DNA of 64,000 nucleotides from the NCBI GenBank assembly GCA_900112785.1, contig FONB01000009.1, forward strand, positions 185,257 through 249,256, read 5' to 3'. Made by a program: the position numbers and the translations under genes. The notes below the pieces were generated by a model. That model was not told the DNA's origin and made no database searches. It saw only the letters and a program-made list of their open reading frames with translations. Source of the stretch: Phytobacter palmae. Lineage in GTDB: Bacteria; Pseudomonadota; Gammaproteobacteria; Enterobacterales; Enterobacteriaceae. Position 1 is the stretch's first letter, and the number at the start of each line of letters is the position of its first letter. This document shows, in pieces, positions 1-8,769 of this stretch.

Positions 1-1
1 G

Positions 2-547
2 AGCCAGCTTTTCAGCGAACAGGCAAAACAGCGTAGCGAAGAGCTCGGCGTGAGCGAAAACGTGACATTTATTCATGGCGATGCGGCAGGTTTTGTCGCG
101 GATGAAAAATGTGATATTGCGGCCTGTGTTGGCGCCACCTGGATCGGCGGTGGCGTAGCCGGGGCTATCGCGCTGTTGCAAAAAAGTCTTCGCCCCGAAG
201 GGATTATCCTGATTGGCGAACCCTACTGGCGGCAGTTACCGCCGACACAAGAGGTAGCCCAGGCCTGTTTTGCCAGTGCGATAGCAGATTTTCATACGCT
301 ACCTGAGCTTGTCGCCTCATTTGATGAGCTCGGCTACGACGTTGTCGAGATGGTACTGGCAGATCAGGAGGGGTGGGACCGGTATGAAGCGGCGAAGTGG
401 CTGACGATGCGCCGCTGGCTTGAGGCCAACCCTGAGGATGATTTCGTGCCAGAGATTCGTGCGACGCTCACGGCAGCGCCAAAACGCCATGTTACCTGGA
501 CGCGTGAATTCCTCGGCTGGGGTGTCTTTGCGTTAATGCCGCGTTGA
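2..547 (+). CDS. SAM-dependent methyltransferase, 5' truncated by the window edge
   Basis: The reading frame is open from base 2, so the start lies upstream of the window; GTG at 50 is internal. The visible part carries the second half of a class I methyltransferase fold: a beta-strand ending in an acidic residue followed by GD (FIHGDAAGF), then the post-motif segment CDIAACVGATWIGGG, and a helix plus strand reading LRPEGIILIGEP, the usual motif after the SAM pocket. The substrate cannot be told. The family includes E. coli YjhP-like proteins, a resemblance from memory. A terminator follows 28 bases after the stop, so this is probably the last gene of its unit. Confidence 0.75.
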   Translation, partial: SQLFSEQAKQRSEELGVSENVTFIHGDAAGFVADEKCDIAACVGATWIGGGVAGAIALLQKSLRPEGIILIGEPYWRQLPPTQEVAQACFASAIADFHTLPELVASFDELGYDVVEMVLADQEGWDRYEAAKWLTMRRWLEANPEDDFVPEIRATLTAAPKRHVTWTREFLGWGVFALMPR

Positions 548-574
548 CAGTCTCGCCATAACACTCCTGCCAGG

Positions 575-602
575 CGGGATATCTTCGCGGATATCCCGTT
601 TT
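575..602 (+). terminator. Intrinsic terminator after the methyltransferase gene
   Basis: A perfect 9-bp stem (CGGGATATC / GATATCCCG) closes a TTCGCG loop and is followed by TTTT. It lies 28 bases downstream of the methyltransferase stop codon. Confidence 0.8.
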
Positions 603-719
603 CCTGATTATCTGTACGATGAGATGTCCGAAAGCGAGAGTGCTTTCGACCACGCCGCTTCGTTGCTAAAATAACCGTCCGGCAGACTTACACTTATCCG
701 CAGGAATGAGGGAGGGGCA

Positions 720-1349
720 GTGGTGGATCGGATTGATTATGAGATCGAAAAATATAGCTTCACCGAACTGAATGAATCTCCCCGCATTGCTCGCCAGTGG
801 GCAGACACGCTTGATGAGTGTCGCCAGTCGCAGGCAAATGCCGAAGAACGACTACGCATTGCGCTGCTCAACGTAGATTACGTGACCAGTTTTGAGCTTC
901 CTTTTCGCTTATTGTTAATTCGCGCGCCGCAGTTGATTGCCAGCCTGCGCGATGAGCTGCAAATAGGTCAGAAAAATGTCATTTTCAACGGCAAACGTTT
1001 TGGCTGCGTCTACAGCCTGAAAACCGATTTAAGCGACATCCCGGATGCATTCCAGTATCGTCTTTCAACCCGCATCCGGCGGGTTGACGCCTCTGGGTCA
1101 GTGGCCACGCCGTATCAGCAAATCGCCAAAGAGGTCAAAGCCCCGCGCGAACGGTTAAAAATGGCGCTGGAAAGAGGACTGCCAGTCACGGCGCTTGACG
1201 GGCTTTTCTGGTTTGGCATCCAGCGTATTGCTGCCGATGTGCAAAGGTTGCGAAAAACCGGTATGGCGATCGCTACTGCGGAAGTCGATATCTTCGATAA
1301 CCTTACGGGTACCACCCGGCGGGTCCCGGTTTATCGCCGCGTGGAGTAA
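720..1349 (+). CDS. Hypothetical protein with C-terminal winged-helix (HTH_39-like) domain
   Basis: The protein has 209 residues and starts with GTG behind a strong purine-rich site (GAGGGAGGGG). The last ~75 residues show a helix-turn-helix pattern: RLKMALERGLPVTALDGLFWFG, then a recognition-like helix IQRIAADVQRLRKTGMAI, then a wing that ends in the strand VPVYRR. This matches the layout of the small winged-helix domain called HTH_39 in Pfam (family assignment from memory). The N-terminal 130 residues are not recognised. DNA binding is therefore inferred from the C-terminus only. It could be a phage-type or regulatory protein; there is no operon partner on either side. Confidence 0.6.
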   Translation: MVDRIDYEIEKYSFTELNESPRIARQWADTLDECRQSQANAEERLRIALLNVDYVTSFELPFRLLLIRAPQLIASLRDELQIGQKNVIFNGKRFGCVYSLKTDLSDIPDAFQYRLSTRIRRVDASGSVATPYQQIAKEVKAPRERLKMALERGLPVTALDGLFWFGIQRIAADVQRLRKTGMAIATAEVDIFDNLTGTTRRVPVYRRVE

Positions 1350-1626
1350 ATTCGCGCCCCCGTGTTCATCTAACCGATTTAAAAACCCACTTTACTTTTT
1401 TCAGCAAGCGTAGCCTGACTGCGTTTGCTCTTTCGCATGGCGCGGCAGTGATATCTCTCTTTCATATATTCGTATTTATATTATTACCCTTCATTAACTT
1501 AAATTTTCAGGTATTTTAAATAAAAGTTTCCGTTAGGGTTTGTTTTAATATTTTTTTTATAATCTCCTTAATTTGTTCATCTTTCAGGCATTACTATTTC
1601 TACTGTTTCGCTTAAGGATGAATCGA

Positions 1627-1875
1627 ATGAAAATAATTGGATTGGATGAATATCGCAGTTTACGTGGGAACGGCGCGCTTAAATACTTCGAACTCGAAGG
1701 TGTACCGAGTGACGAATGGGCGCGTATTTTTCAAAGCCACTTTGTCGGTCAGGATATAAAAGTCTGGATTGAAGGATATTGCATTGTCCTGCAGTGCCAG
1801 ACTGAAGATATCCCGAAGTACCGGGAGCTTTTACAGACTAAGTGCGATGAAATCACAGCACAATTAATGCCTTAG
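1627..1875 (+). CDS. Small hypothetical protein
   Basis: This 82-residue protein begins MKIIGLDEYRSLRGNG. I chose ATG 1627 because a TAAGGA site lies about 9 bases upstream. The alternatives at 1573 and 1618 lack a well-placed ribosome site. No signal peptide, membrane segment or known motif is seen; it looks like a small soluble alpha/beta protein. A very AT-rich 250-base leader precedes it and a terminator follows. Function unknown. Confidence 0.6.
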   Translation: MKIIGLDEYRSLRGNGALKYFELEGVPSDEWARIFQSHFVGQDIKVWIEGYCIVLQCQTEDIPKYRELLQTKCDEITAQLMP

Positions 1876-1925
1876 GGACTTATAGCCCGTCAAACAGGCA
1901 ATAAGTGTCAGACCATAAATAAACC

Positions 1926-1967
1926 GCATCTGAAAAGTGGAATATCCACCGTGTAAGATGCTTTTTT
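1926..1967 (+). terminator. Intrinsic terminator after the small hypothetical gene
   Basis: Outer stem GCATCT/AGATGC and inner stem GTGG/CCAC with an AATAT loop are followed by TTTTTT at 1962-1967. The T tract overlaps the stop end of the convergent gene on the minus strand. Confidence 0.7.
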
Positions 1968-4900
1968 ATGCCTGATCTACACTCGCGCTAAAGCATTCAC
2001 TAAGCGACATGGTCAGCCTGCATTCATTATTGACAGTCTGTACACGCCAGCCTGCGCCATTTTCTCCTTCACGAATAACAGGCATTCCTTGTTGTGTCAG
2101 CTGTGTAAGCAGCGCTGAAAACTCTGCCTCGTTCACCGGGCGCGGCTGCCAGAAGGTCTTTTTATTGTCAGTAAATATGGGCAGCAACTGAATTTGCGGT
2201 TCTCTGTTTCCCACTAACAGACGAACGATAAAGCCGTAAGCCGGCATACCGCGTTCCTGATATTCGCCGTTACTGTTAAATACCGCATTTCCGATACTGT
2301 AAATCACCAGGCTTTGATCCAGGTGCGCGGCCTCGCCTGCCATATGCGGCCCGGAGCCAATAATCAGATCGGCACCGGCATCGCTCAGTTGCCTGGCCAG
2401 CGTGCGCTGCCCGGACGTAGTCCAGCGGTAGTCCAGTCCCCAGTGGGCAAGAACAATCAGAGTGGCAGGGTTAGCGCTCGCTTTCTCCTGACGCAGCTGT
2501 TCAGTCAGTCCACCACTGATACAGGCAACGCCCGCGCGACGCGGGCGGGCATAAAAGGCGCACTCTTCTTCCATATAGCGTCGATACCAGTAGGCGCTGA
2601 AAATCTTGTACGTCCGCCCGGCTACTGTGACGACCAGCGGCGCTTGCGCCTGTTGCGCATTAAACCCGGCACCTATACAGGCAATACCTGCTTCGCGAAA
2701 GGCCGTCAGCGTGCTGTGCAAACCGGGTAACCCGGCATCCATCGCGTGATTGTTGCCCAGCGCCACCGCGTCGATACCCTGTTTGCGCAGGGCGGCGACA
2801 GAGGCAACCGGGTCGCCTGTCAGGCAGAACGGTTTCCGGCCATCAAGACTGGCACTGAGATCGGTGGTCAGTGCCGCTTCAAAATTGGCGAGCGTAACAT
2901 CGCTATTGCGAAGAAGGGGGGCGATAGCCGCAAAACTATAGTCATAGCCGTGGCGCTGGAGCGCGTCATCAATGCCGCGGGCTTTGCGTCTTTCTGTGTA
3001 CCACTCACCGAAATAGGTATCACCCAGAAAAGTTAGCGTCGCTGTCGGCGAGTCAATCTGGCGGAAAGAGGGGGCACTGACGGCAGGTTGGGGGACGGTG
3101 TCGGCCCGCGCCAGCAATTCATCCAGGAGATAATCAAGGTGGAAGGCATCATCTGCACCCGCCGCGCAAGCCAGCCAGAGATCGCCTGCAAACCATTGCA
3201 GCGCGAAACCCCAGTTTCCGGCACTGAATTGCCCCCACGCGCTACCGTCGCTGTGCAGATTGCCGGTTTTGCGATAGACGCGCTCGCCGATAACGGCTTC
3301 CTGTTCGCAAAACCACGGCAACAGGTGCGGAAAACGCTGGTAAAGATGGCGCACAAGCCTGGCGATGTCCAAAAGCGCGGTTCGCTGCCCCGGACGAGCG
3401 CGGCCAGAGACAGTATTGATGTGCGTGTGAGACATGCCGATTGCAGCGCTCAGTTCCCGCAACTGGCCGAGCGCTTTTGCACTGCTACCAGCCAGATGTT
3501 CTGCAAGATTAATCGCGGCGTCGCAGGCGTTATGCAGCAACATTCCTTGTAGAAGCGATTTCACCGTCAGTTTGTCACCCCGCTTTAGAGAGAGCGCCGG
3601 GTTACCTTTCAGGATATCCGACGCTATCTCCCGCACGGTAATGGCGGTCTCCAGGGTGATTTTTTTACTTAACAGGCGATCGGCGATACAACCGGTCAGC
3701 AGTAACTGGCTGAGGTAGTGCGACGCGAAGGGACGGTCGGCCTGTTCAGTGACGCGCTGCTCACCGGTGGAGAGGTTGATCAGCAGGCGCGCGACATGAC
3801 CTCTGCCCGGCACGGGCAGGGTAGCGAGTCGGGTTTTCAGTAGACTGACAACCTGCCTGAAATCAGAATTTCGCACGCTGCCTTTTACCAGCACGATATC
3901 GCCGGAGCGCAGGATGGGGGCGGCGGCATCAACCAACGCCTGCGCCGTCAGGAAATGGCCGCCCCGCGCCGCTTCCGGCAGTGCCTCATTTAAAGCCGCC
4001 ATCTCCTCGCCGTGCAGAAAAGCGCGCTGGCACCCGGCCTCCAGCAAGGGCGTCGCCAGAGAACGATGAATGGCCTGGCTCTGATCGCCGAGGTTCACAA
4101 TCCGCCCCAGCAGGGCGATGATGCGCCCGCCGTTTGCCTGGGCTCGTTGTGCCGCCACCGCAAAGGCATTGAGCATGGAAAGATATTCGGCGTTGTAACT
4201 GTCATCAATCAGGGTGGCTGTGCCGCCGCCGGGCAGTGCCAGCGGGGTAACAGACAGATGCTGATCATCACCGCGATAGCCCTCAAGGCCTGTGATAATC
4301 TCTGGCAGGCTAACGCCCAGCAGATCGGCGGCAATCAGCGAAGCCACCGAATTGAGCGCGCCGCCGTTACCGGGTACGGACAGCCGGTAGCTGATGACTT
4401 GCTGATGAAAAGCGATGGTGACCCGGCTTGCGTCATTATCTGGTGTTATCCCGGTGATACGCACATCCGCGTCCGGGTTGAACCCGTAACTGATAATCCG
4501 TGCGCCGTCGCGCTCAACGCTTGCCGCCACCGTCGCATACTCAGCCATATCGCGGTGCAAAATGGCATAACCGCCGGGGATAAGACCATGACTGATGCGC
4601 GCCTTATAACGCGCCACGTCATTGAGGGTGCTTACATTCTTGCCCACCTGTGTCATGCCGATTTCGGTAATGATAACGATGTGCGGCTTTATGCGATGGC
4701 CGACGCCCCCGTTACGCATCCAGAGTGCAGAGATCGCCACTTCCATCACGACGGCCTGCGGGTTCGATATCGCTCGCGCCAGCGTGACGGACGCGCCAGT
4801 ACGGGTGTTGTGGTTGCCGCGACTGGTGACCACCGACACGTTAGCGGTCAGGATCGTCTCCAGCATCTCTTTGGTCGAGGTTTTACCGACAGTCCCCGTG

Positions 4901-5322
4901 ATCGCCACCAGTTTGCCGTCAAACCGCCGCCGTGCTTCTTCGGCCAGCAAGTGGAGCACCTGATAACTGTCGCCCACCACCAGTTGTGGAAAGTCCGGCG
5001 GTAACCCAGTCAATTTTCGCTGGACAATCGCCCCGCAATAGCGGGAAGCATGCTCTGGCAATAGGGTGTGGGTATCCTTCCAGCCAGCGTAAATGCCGGT
5101 ATTACCTGAGCCCTGCAACCAGGTATCGGTGTCGATAGCAACAAACAGACAAGGGCGGTCATACTGCGTGTTGTCATGCAAAATGGCGATGTCACCTGCA
5201 AGCCAGCTGGCATCCGGACGGTTGTGCCAGATACTGCCGGGCAGCAATTGGGTAAGATCAGCGGCGGTCCAGCCTGGCGTGTCGGTGCCAGTATTGCGCG
5301 AACGAGGTGGTTTCTGGCGCAT
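1966..5322 (-). CDS. Three-domain fusion: MurF-like amide ligase, inactive S11-like carboxypeptidase, CapA-type phosphatase
   Basis: The protein has 1118 residues. ATG at 5322 is preferred over TTG at 5340 because AAGGA sits 7 bases before it. Residues ~1-500 form a Mur ligase with the ATP loop GTGVGKTST-type sequence ITGTVGKTSTKE (141-152), most like MurF. Residues ~505-745 resemble D-Ala-D-Ala carboxypeptidases of family S11, but the SxxK serine/lysine pair is replaced around ASHYLS and the SGN motif reads HNA, so this part is probably catalytically dead. A KTG triad survives as RKTGNL. Residues ~755-1025 are a CapA/PgsA metallophosphatase-like domain (LTFLGDTYFGEW, NFEAALT, GNNHAMDAG, LAHWGLDY, GSGPHMA). 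Mur ligase plus CapA is the core of poly-gamma-glutamate synthesis in Bacillus, so an amide-linked envelope polymer or peptidoglycan-related role is inferred. The gene upstream in the same direction ends 10 bases before this start, so the two are probably co-transcribed. Confidence 0.8.
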   Translation of the reverse strand: MRQKPPRSRNTGTDTPGWTAADLTQLLPGSIWHNRPDASWLAGDIAILHDNTQYDRPCLFVAIDTDTWLQGSGNTGIYAGWKDTHTLLPEHASRYCGAIVQRKLTGLPPDFPQLVVGDSYQVLHLLAEEARRRFDGKLVAITGTVGKTSTKEMLETILTANVSVVTSRGNHNTRTGASVTLARAISNPQAVVMEVAISALWMRNGGVGHRIKPHIVIITEIGMTQVGKNVSTLNDVARYKARISHGLIPGGYAILHRDMAEYATVAASVERDGARIISYGFNPDADVRITGITPDNDASRVTIAFHQQVISYRLSVPGNGGALNSVASLIAADLLGVSLPEIITGLEGYRGDDQHLSVTPLALPGGGTATLIDDSYNAEYLSMLNAFAVAAQRAQANGGRIIALLGRIVNLGDQSQAIHRSLATPLLEAGCQRAFLHGEEMAALNEALPEAARGGHFLTAQALVDAAAPILRSGDIVLVKGSVRNSDFRQVVSLLKTRLATLPVPGRGHVARLLINLSTGEQRVTEQADRPFASHYLSQLLLTGCIADRLLSKKITLETAITVREIASDILKGNPALSLKRGDKLTVKSLLQGMLLHNACDAAINLAEHLAGSSAKALGQLRELSAAIGMSHTHINTVSGRARPGQRTALLDIARLVRHLYQRFPHLLPWFCEQEAVIGERVYRKTGNLHSDGSAWGQFSAGNWGFALQWFAGDLWLACAAGADDAFHLDYLLDELLARADTVPQPAVSAPSFRQIDSPTATLTFLGDTYFGEWYTERRKARGIDDALQRHGYDYSFAAIAPLLRNSDVTLANFEAALTTDLSASLDGRKPFCLTGDPVASVAALRKQGIDAVALGNNHAMDAGLPGLHSTLTAFREAGIACIGAGFNAQQAQAPLVVTVAGRTYKIFSAYWYRRYMEEECAFYARPRRAGVACISGGLTEQLRQEKASANPATLIVLAHWGLDYRWTTSGQRTLARQLSDAGADLIIGSGPHMAGEAAHLDQSLVIYSIGNAVFNSNGEYQERGMPAYGFIVRLLVGNREPQIQLLPIFTDNKKTFWQPRPVNEAEFSALLTQLTQQGMPVIREGENGAGWRVQTVNNECRLTMSLSECFSASVDQA

Positions 5323-5332
5323 GGTTGTATCC

Positions 5333-6226
5333 TTACTCAATCAGGGCTGAGCCGTGGTGCGGGCAAAGGGCAATCGCACTCACTCCCGGATTGCCCTGTA
5401 AATCATGGTACTCTGGCGCAACGGCGGGGCGCTCAAGTTGCTTCACCTGATGGCCATGTTCTTGCAAAGCCTGTGCGAACCGGGTCTGGAGATCGAACGG
5501 CGTGTTGCGATCCTGCCGGTTGCCGATCACCAGGATTAACCGGGTGGGATCGTTTGCGATATCCGCTATGTGGTCGAGTGGGTCCCAGGGATTAGCAAGC
5601 CCGGTACCGTCCAGTTCTGGCGCCGGGGCCTCGCCACGTTCTTTGCGCATTCGTTCGGCCCGTTCCAGCAGACCCCACGCACCCGAGGTCAGTACTGCGC
5701 AGTCAATATCCCGGCGTCCAGACGTGAGCAACGCCGATGCGGCGGTTGCACCGCCGCTGTGTCCGCTGAGGATAAAACGCGCAATACCGTATCGTGCTTT
5801 GATGGCATCAACGGCGGCATTCAGCGCGAGAAACTCTTCTGCCTGGCGGCGGCGATAATGGTTGCCGCTGGAACCATAGGTTCCCGGACGAGCAACAATC
5901 AATGTTGGTAACCCACTGCGCTGAAAAATAGCCTGCGCCTGATGACGTTGCGCGTCGGCCGTATTGGCGGGAATCTCCTGTGGTGGGCGCTTAATCAGCG
6001 ATACCCGATCGCCTTTAAATATCACCAGCGCCAGGGGCGCATCGCGCAGGACACCCGCACTAAAATAACGAATACAAGCTGCGCCGCCCGCGTATTGCAC
6101 CCATACGGCATCATCGCCAACCGGACATGTCCGCTGGTTCGCGGGCTGGTTCCACAGTAGCGGCGTTTCGGCATGCGCAACCACACCGACAAGCAGCAAT
6201 AAAAAAAGGGTGTAAAAGGGCCTCAC
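5333..6226 (-). CDS. Secreted alpha/beta hydrolase
   Basis: The protein has 297 residues and a signal peptide of ~19 residues (hydrophobic run FYTLFLLLLVGVVAHA). The nucleophile elbow GHSGG gives Ser157, followed by a strand/helix pattern of an esterase-like alpha/beta hydrolase. NRQDRNTPFD is the probable acid-bearing region and ALCPHHGS or PEYHDL the probable histidine. The substrate is unknown; a periplasmic ester or peptide hydrolase is likely. It precedes the ligase/CapA fusion gene in one transcription unit, which suggests a role in trimming or releasing the same polymer, but this is inference. Confidence 0.75.
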   Translation of the reverse strand: MRPFYTLFLLLLVGVVAHAETPLLWNQPANQRTCPVGDDAVWVQYAGGAACIRYFSAGVLRDAPLALVIFKGDRVSLIKRPPQEIPANTADAQRHQAQAIFQRSGLPTLIVARPGTYGSSGNHYRRRQAEEFLALNAAVDAIKARYGIARFILSGHSGGATAASALLTSGRRDIDCAVLTSGAWGLLERAERMRKERGEAPAPELDGTGLANPWDPLDHIADIANDPTRLILVIGNRQDRNTPFDLQTRFAQALQEHGHQVKQLERPAVAPEYHDLQGNPGVSAIALCPHHGSALIE

Positions 6227-6344
6227 AGCACCGCCTCAACGGCAAAGATATAGATGTACAGAATACACAACCAAGTATTCATAATGTTATTATGATACAA
6301 GGATTTTCAGGACTGGGGATGCCCGGGAGCAATTAAGGAGTCAA
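6227..6344. promoter_or_regulatory. Divergent promoter region with an inverted repeat
   Basis: This AT-rich spacer separates the minus-strand hydrolase/ligase unit from the plus-strand gene at 6345. It contains a perfect inverted repeat, TCATAAT-GTT-ATTATGA, at 6279-6295, which could be an operator for a regulator shared by both units. An AAGGAG ribosome site for the plus-strand gene lies at its right end. Confidence 0.45.
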
Positions 6345-8006
6345 ATGTCGCTCAGCCACTTACTTGCGCAAACCCGCCCGGTGATGGAAACGCTGGATGT
6401 TGCGGCGAAACCGTCTCTGTGCCCGTCCTGGGTCATTTTCTTTAGCGTGTCCGACAGCAAAAGCCGTGCCCACGTTGTACGCGGCTGCGGCGAGTCATTC
6501 GACAAGGCCTGGCAGCAGGGAACGCAGGCGCTGCAACAGTGGCGTAAAAAGAGCGGTCTTAAGGCCTGCTGGCTGCGGGTTGACCTGGTCGACAAGGTCG
6601 AAGCGCTACGCTGGGATACGCTGCAGGCGCGTCTGGCTAAGACCAAACGCAACTATTTTCGCTTCGGATTGAGCCTCGATCCGGCATTTTGTTATGCCAT
6701 GCTGGAGCAAGAAATCGCCGCCAACGCGCTGCTCTATAACGGCGATCACGGCGTTGCCACGCCTAATGCCAGTAACCTTGCCCACTATTCCCGCCGACGC
6801 TTTGGCGCGGTGCTGAACTGGCCTGAACGTCCCGACCAGACACTGTGGCGTTTTACTACTCGCGCACTGTTTTGCGATGGCGAGCAGCTATTTCCCATTG
6901 AATCAGACGGACGTAACAGCGGCTACCGGCAGTTGCCCGAGTGGCAGAAGAGTGCCCTGGAGCCGATGATTGAATCAGCGACGGATTACCTTGCACGGCA
7001 GGTAACGTCTTGCGGACGTTATCACTACGGCTGGTTTCCCTGTTTTGATCGCGCTATTCCAACCTACAACGCCTTGCGTCATGCCAGCTCAACCTACGCG
7101 TTGCTGGAAGGGTGGGAAGTAACACAACAGCCCGCCCACTTTGCGGCCATTGAGCGGGCGCTGGATTCTCTGTGTACCACGTTTATTCGTACCTTTTCAT
7201 TGCCCGGTGGCAGCGAAGCCGACTTCCTGGTGGATACGGGGGATGAGATAAAACTGGGGGGGAATGCGGTCTGTATTCTGGCGATGGCTAAATATACAGA
7301 GCTGACCAGGGATAACCGCTATCTGGACGCGATGGCGAGGCTGGCGGCGGGCATTGGTTTTATGCAGAACACACATAACGGTGGCTTCGTGCACGTGCTC
7401 AACGCCGCAGACTTATCGCTTAAGGCGGAGCACCGCATTATCTATTACGACGGGGAAGCCGCCTTTGCCCTGATGCGACTCTATGGTTTGACAAAGACAC
7501 CGCGTTGGCTGGAGATGGTCGAGCGGGCAATGGACTATTTTATCGAACAGAAGCACTGGCAGGCCCATGACCATTGGCTCAGTTACTGTGTTAATGAACT
7601 GACGCTCTATCGGCCGCTGGAGCGTTATTACCAGTTCGGCCTTGATAACGTGCGCGGTCATCTCGATTTTGTGCAGGAACGTATTACCACATATCCCACA
7701 CTGCTGGAGTTGATGATGGCGGCCTCGCGGATGATAGAACGGCTTGCCGTTTCGCCGTATCAACACCTGTTAACGGATTTTGATATGACCGTGTTCAACC
7801 AGGCGCTGGAAACCCGGGCCCGCTACCTGGCAAATGGTTTTTTCTGGCCTGAACTGGCTATGTTTTTTAAAAATCCGCCGCGCATCGTCGGCAGCTTTTT
7901 TATTCGTCACCATAGCTACCGGGTGCGAATCGACGATGTTGAACATTACCTTTCCGGCTATGTCGCGTACCGTAAACGCTGGCATACGCTGTCTGACGAG
8001 AAGTGA
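6345..8006 (+). CDS. Helical-barrel carbohydrate-enzyme-like protein, function unknown
   Basis: The protein has 553 residues and a good ribosome site (TTAAGGAGTCAA). No signal peptide is seen. Residues ~200-500 show repeated helix pairs with aromatic and acidic residues at loop positions ([52 protein letters not shown]), a pattern typical of (alpha/alpha)6 barrels in glycoside hydrolases, lyases and epimerases. The family could not be named with certainty. It stands divergent to the MurF/CapA fusion and secreted hydrolase, and the shared promoter region suggests one pathway. It may modify a surface glycopolymer; this is inference. Confidence 0.6.
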   Translation: MSLSHLLAQTRPVMETLDVAAKPSLCPSWVIFFSVSDSKSRAHVVRGCGESFDKAWQQGTQALQQWRKKSGLKACWLRVDLVDKVEALRWDTLQARLAKTKRNYFRFGLSLDPAFCYAMLEQEIAANALLYNGDHGVATPNASNLAHYSRRRFGAVLNWPERPDQTLWRFTTRALFCDGEQLFPIESDGRNSGYRQLPEWQKSALEPMIESATDYLARQVTSCGRYHYGWFPCFDRAIPTYNALRHASSTYALLEGWEVTQQPAHFAAIERALDSLCTTFIRTFSLPGGSEADFLVDTGDEIKLGGNAVCILAMAKYTELTRDNRYLDAMARLAAGIGFMQNTHNGGFVHVLNAADLSLKAEHRIIYYDGEAAFALMRLYGLTKTPRWLEMVERAMDYFIEQKHWQAHDHWLSYCVNELTLYRPLERYYQFGLDNVRGHLDFVQERITTYPTLLELMMAASRMIERLAVSPYQHLLTDFDMTVFNQALETRARYLANGFFWPELAMFFKNPPRIVGSFFIRHHSYRVRIDDVEHYLSGYVAYRKRWHTLSDEK

Positions 8007-8061
8007 GCGCGCCATGCAACTGACTCTCCTCGTTAGCAACTTTACCCGGACAGGCTGAATT

Positions 8062-8760
8062 ATGCGCCGCCCCAGCAGTCCTTTGTTATGCGCAACACTG
8101 CGCCGCGGGTTATCTTTTGCGCTGGCGGTGTTGCTGATCATTTCTCCTGGACTGGGCGCAGGCTGGGACTTTAGCGCCATCTCAACGCAAACTGAACGGC
8201 TATACGGCCCGGCGACGCCGGCTGCCAGGCAGCGCATTGATGAGTGGGCCGCCTTGCTTAAAAATCCGCCACAGGGCACGATTCAGGATAAATTAAATCA
8301 GGTAAACCGGTTTTTTAACGTCCGAATGGCTTTCAAAGATGACATTGTCGTCTGGAAGCAGCAGGATTATTGGGCAACACCAATTGAATTTTTGCGTAAA
8401 GGGGCAGGGGATTGCGAAGATTTTGCGCTGGCGAAATATTTTACGCTGCGTGAAATGGGGGTTCCCGCCAACCAGTTGCGTATTACTTACGTTAAAGCAC
8501 TTCAGCTGAACCAGGCGCATATGGTGGTGACATGGTATTCCACCCCTGATGCGATCCCGTTAGTCCTGGATAACCTGAAAACCGCCATCTTGCCTGCCAC
8601 ACAGCGTACGGATCTGCTCCCGGTTTATGCTTTTAATGGGGAAGGGCTGTGGTTGCCGCAATCCGGCGGTACTAAACGCGTGGGGGACAGTAAACGACTC
8701 TCCCGCTGGCAGGATCTTCTCACCAGAATGCGTGCAGAAGGATTTGAAATTAATGAATAG
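8062..8760 (+). CDS. lapG: LapG-type periplasmic cysteine protease
   Basis: The protein has 232 residues with an N-terminal hydrophobic export segment (residues ~15-33). It belongs to the bacterial transglutaminase-like cysteine proteinases. The triad is visible: Cys118 in GAGDCEDFALAKY, His153 in QAHMVVTW, Asp170 in LVLDNLK. In Pseudomonas fluorescens, LapG cuts the N-terminal retention module of the adhesin LapA at a di-alanine and releases it from the cell; LapD sequesters LapG when c-di-GMP is high. Here lapD follows after 9 bases and an adhesin with a retention module and a PAAG site lies 2.6 kb downstream, so the same role is strongly supported. The ribosome site is weak. Confidence 0.92.
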   Translation: MRRPSSPLLCATLRRGLSFALAVLLIISPGLGAGWDFSAISTQTERLYGPATPAARQRIDEWAALLKNPPQGTIQDKLNQVNRFFNVRMAFKDDIVVWKQQDYWATPIEFLRKGAGDCEDFALAKYFTLREMGVPANQLRITYVKALQLNQAHMVVTWYSTPDAIPLVLDNLKTAILPATQRTDLLPVYAFNGEGLWLPQSGGTKRVGDSKRLSRWQDLLTRMRAEGFEINE

Positions 8761-8769
8761 GATGTGGCC

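Noticed and set aside
4012..5004. 330-codon plus-strand frame
   Set aside because: Antisense of the Mur ligase domain, which has clear motifs.
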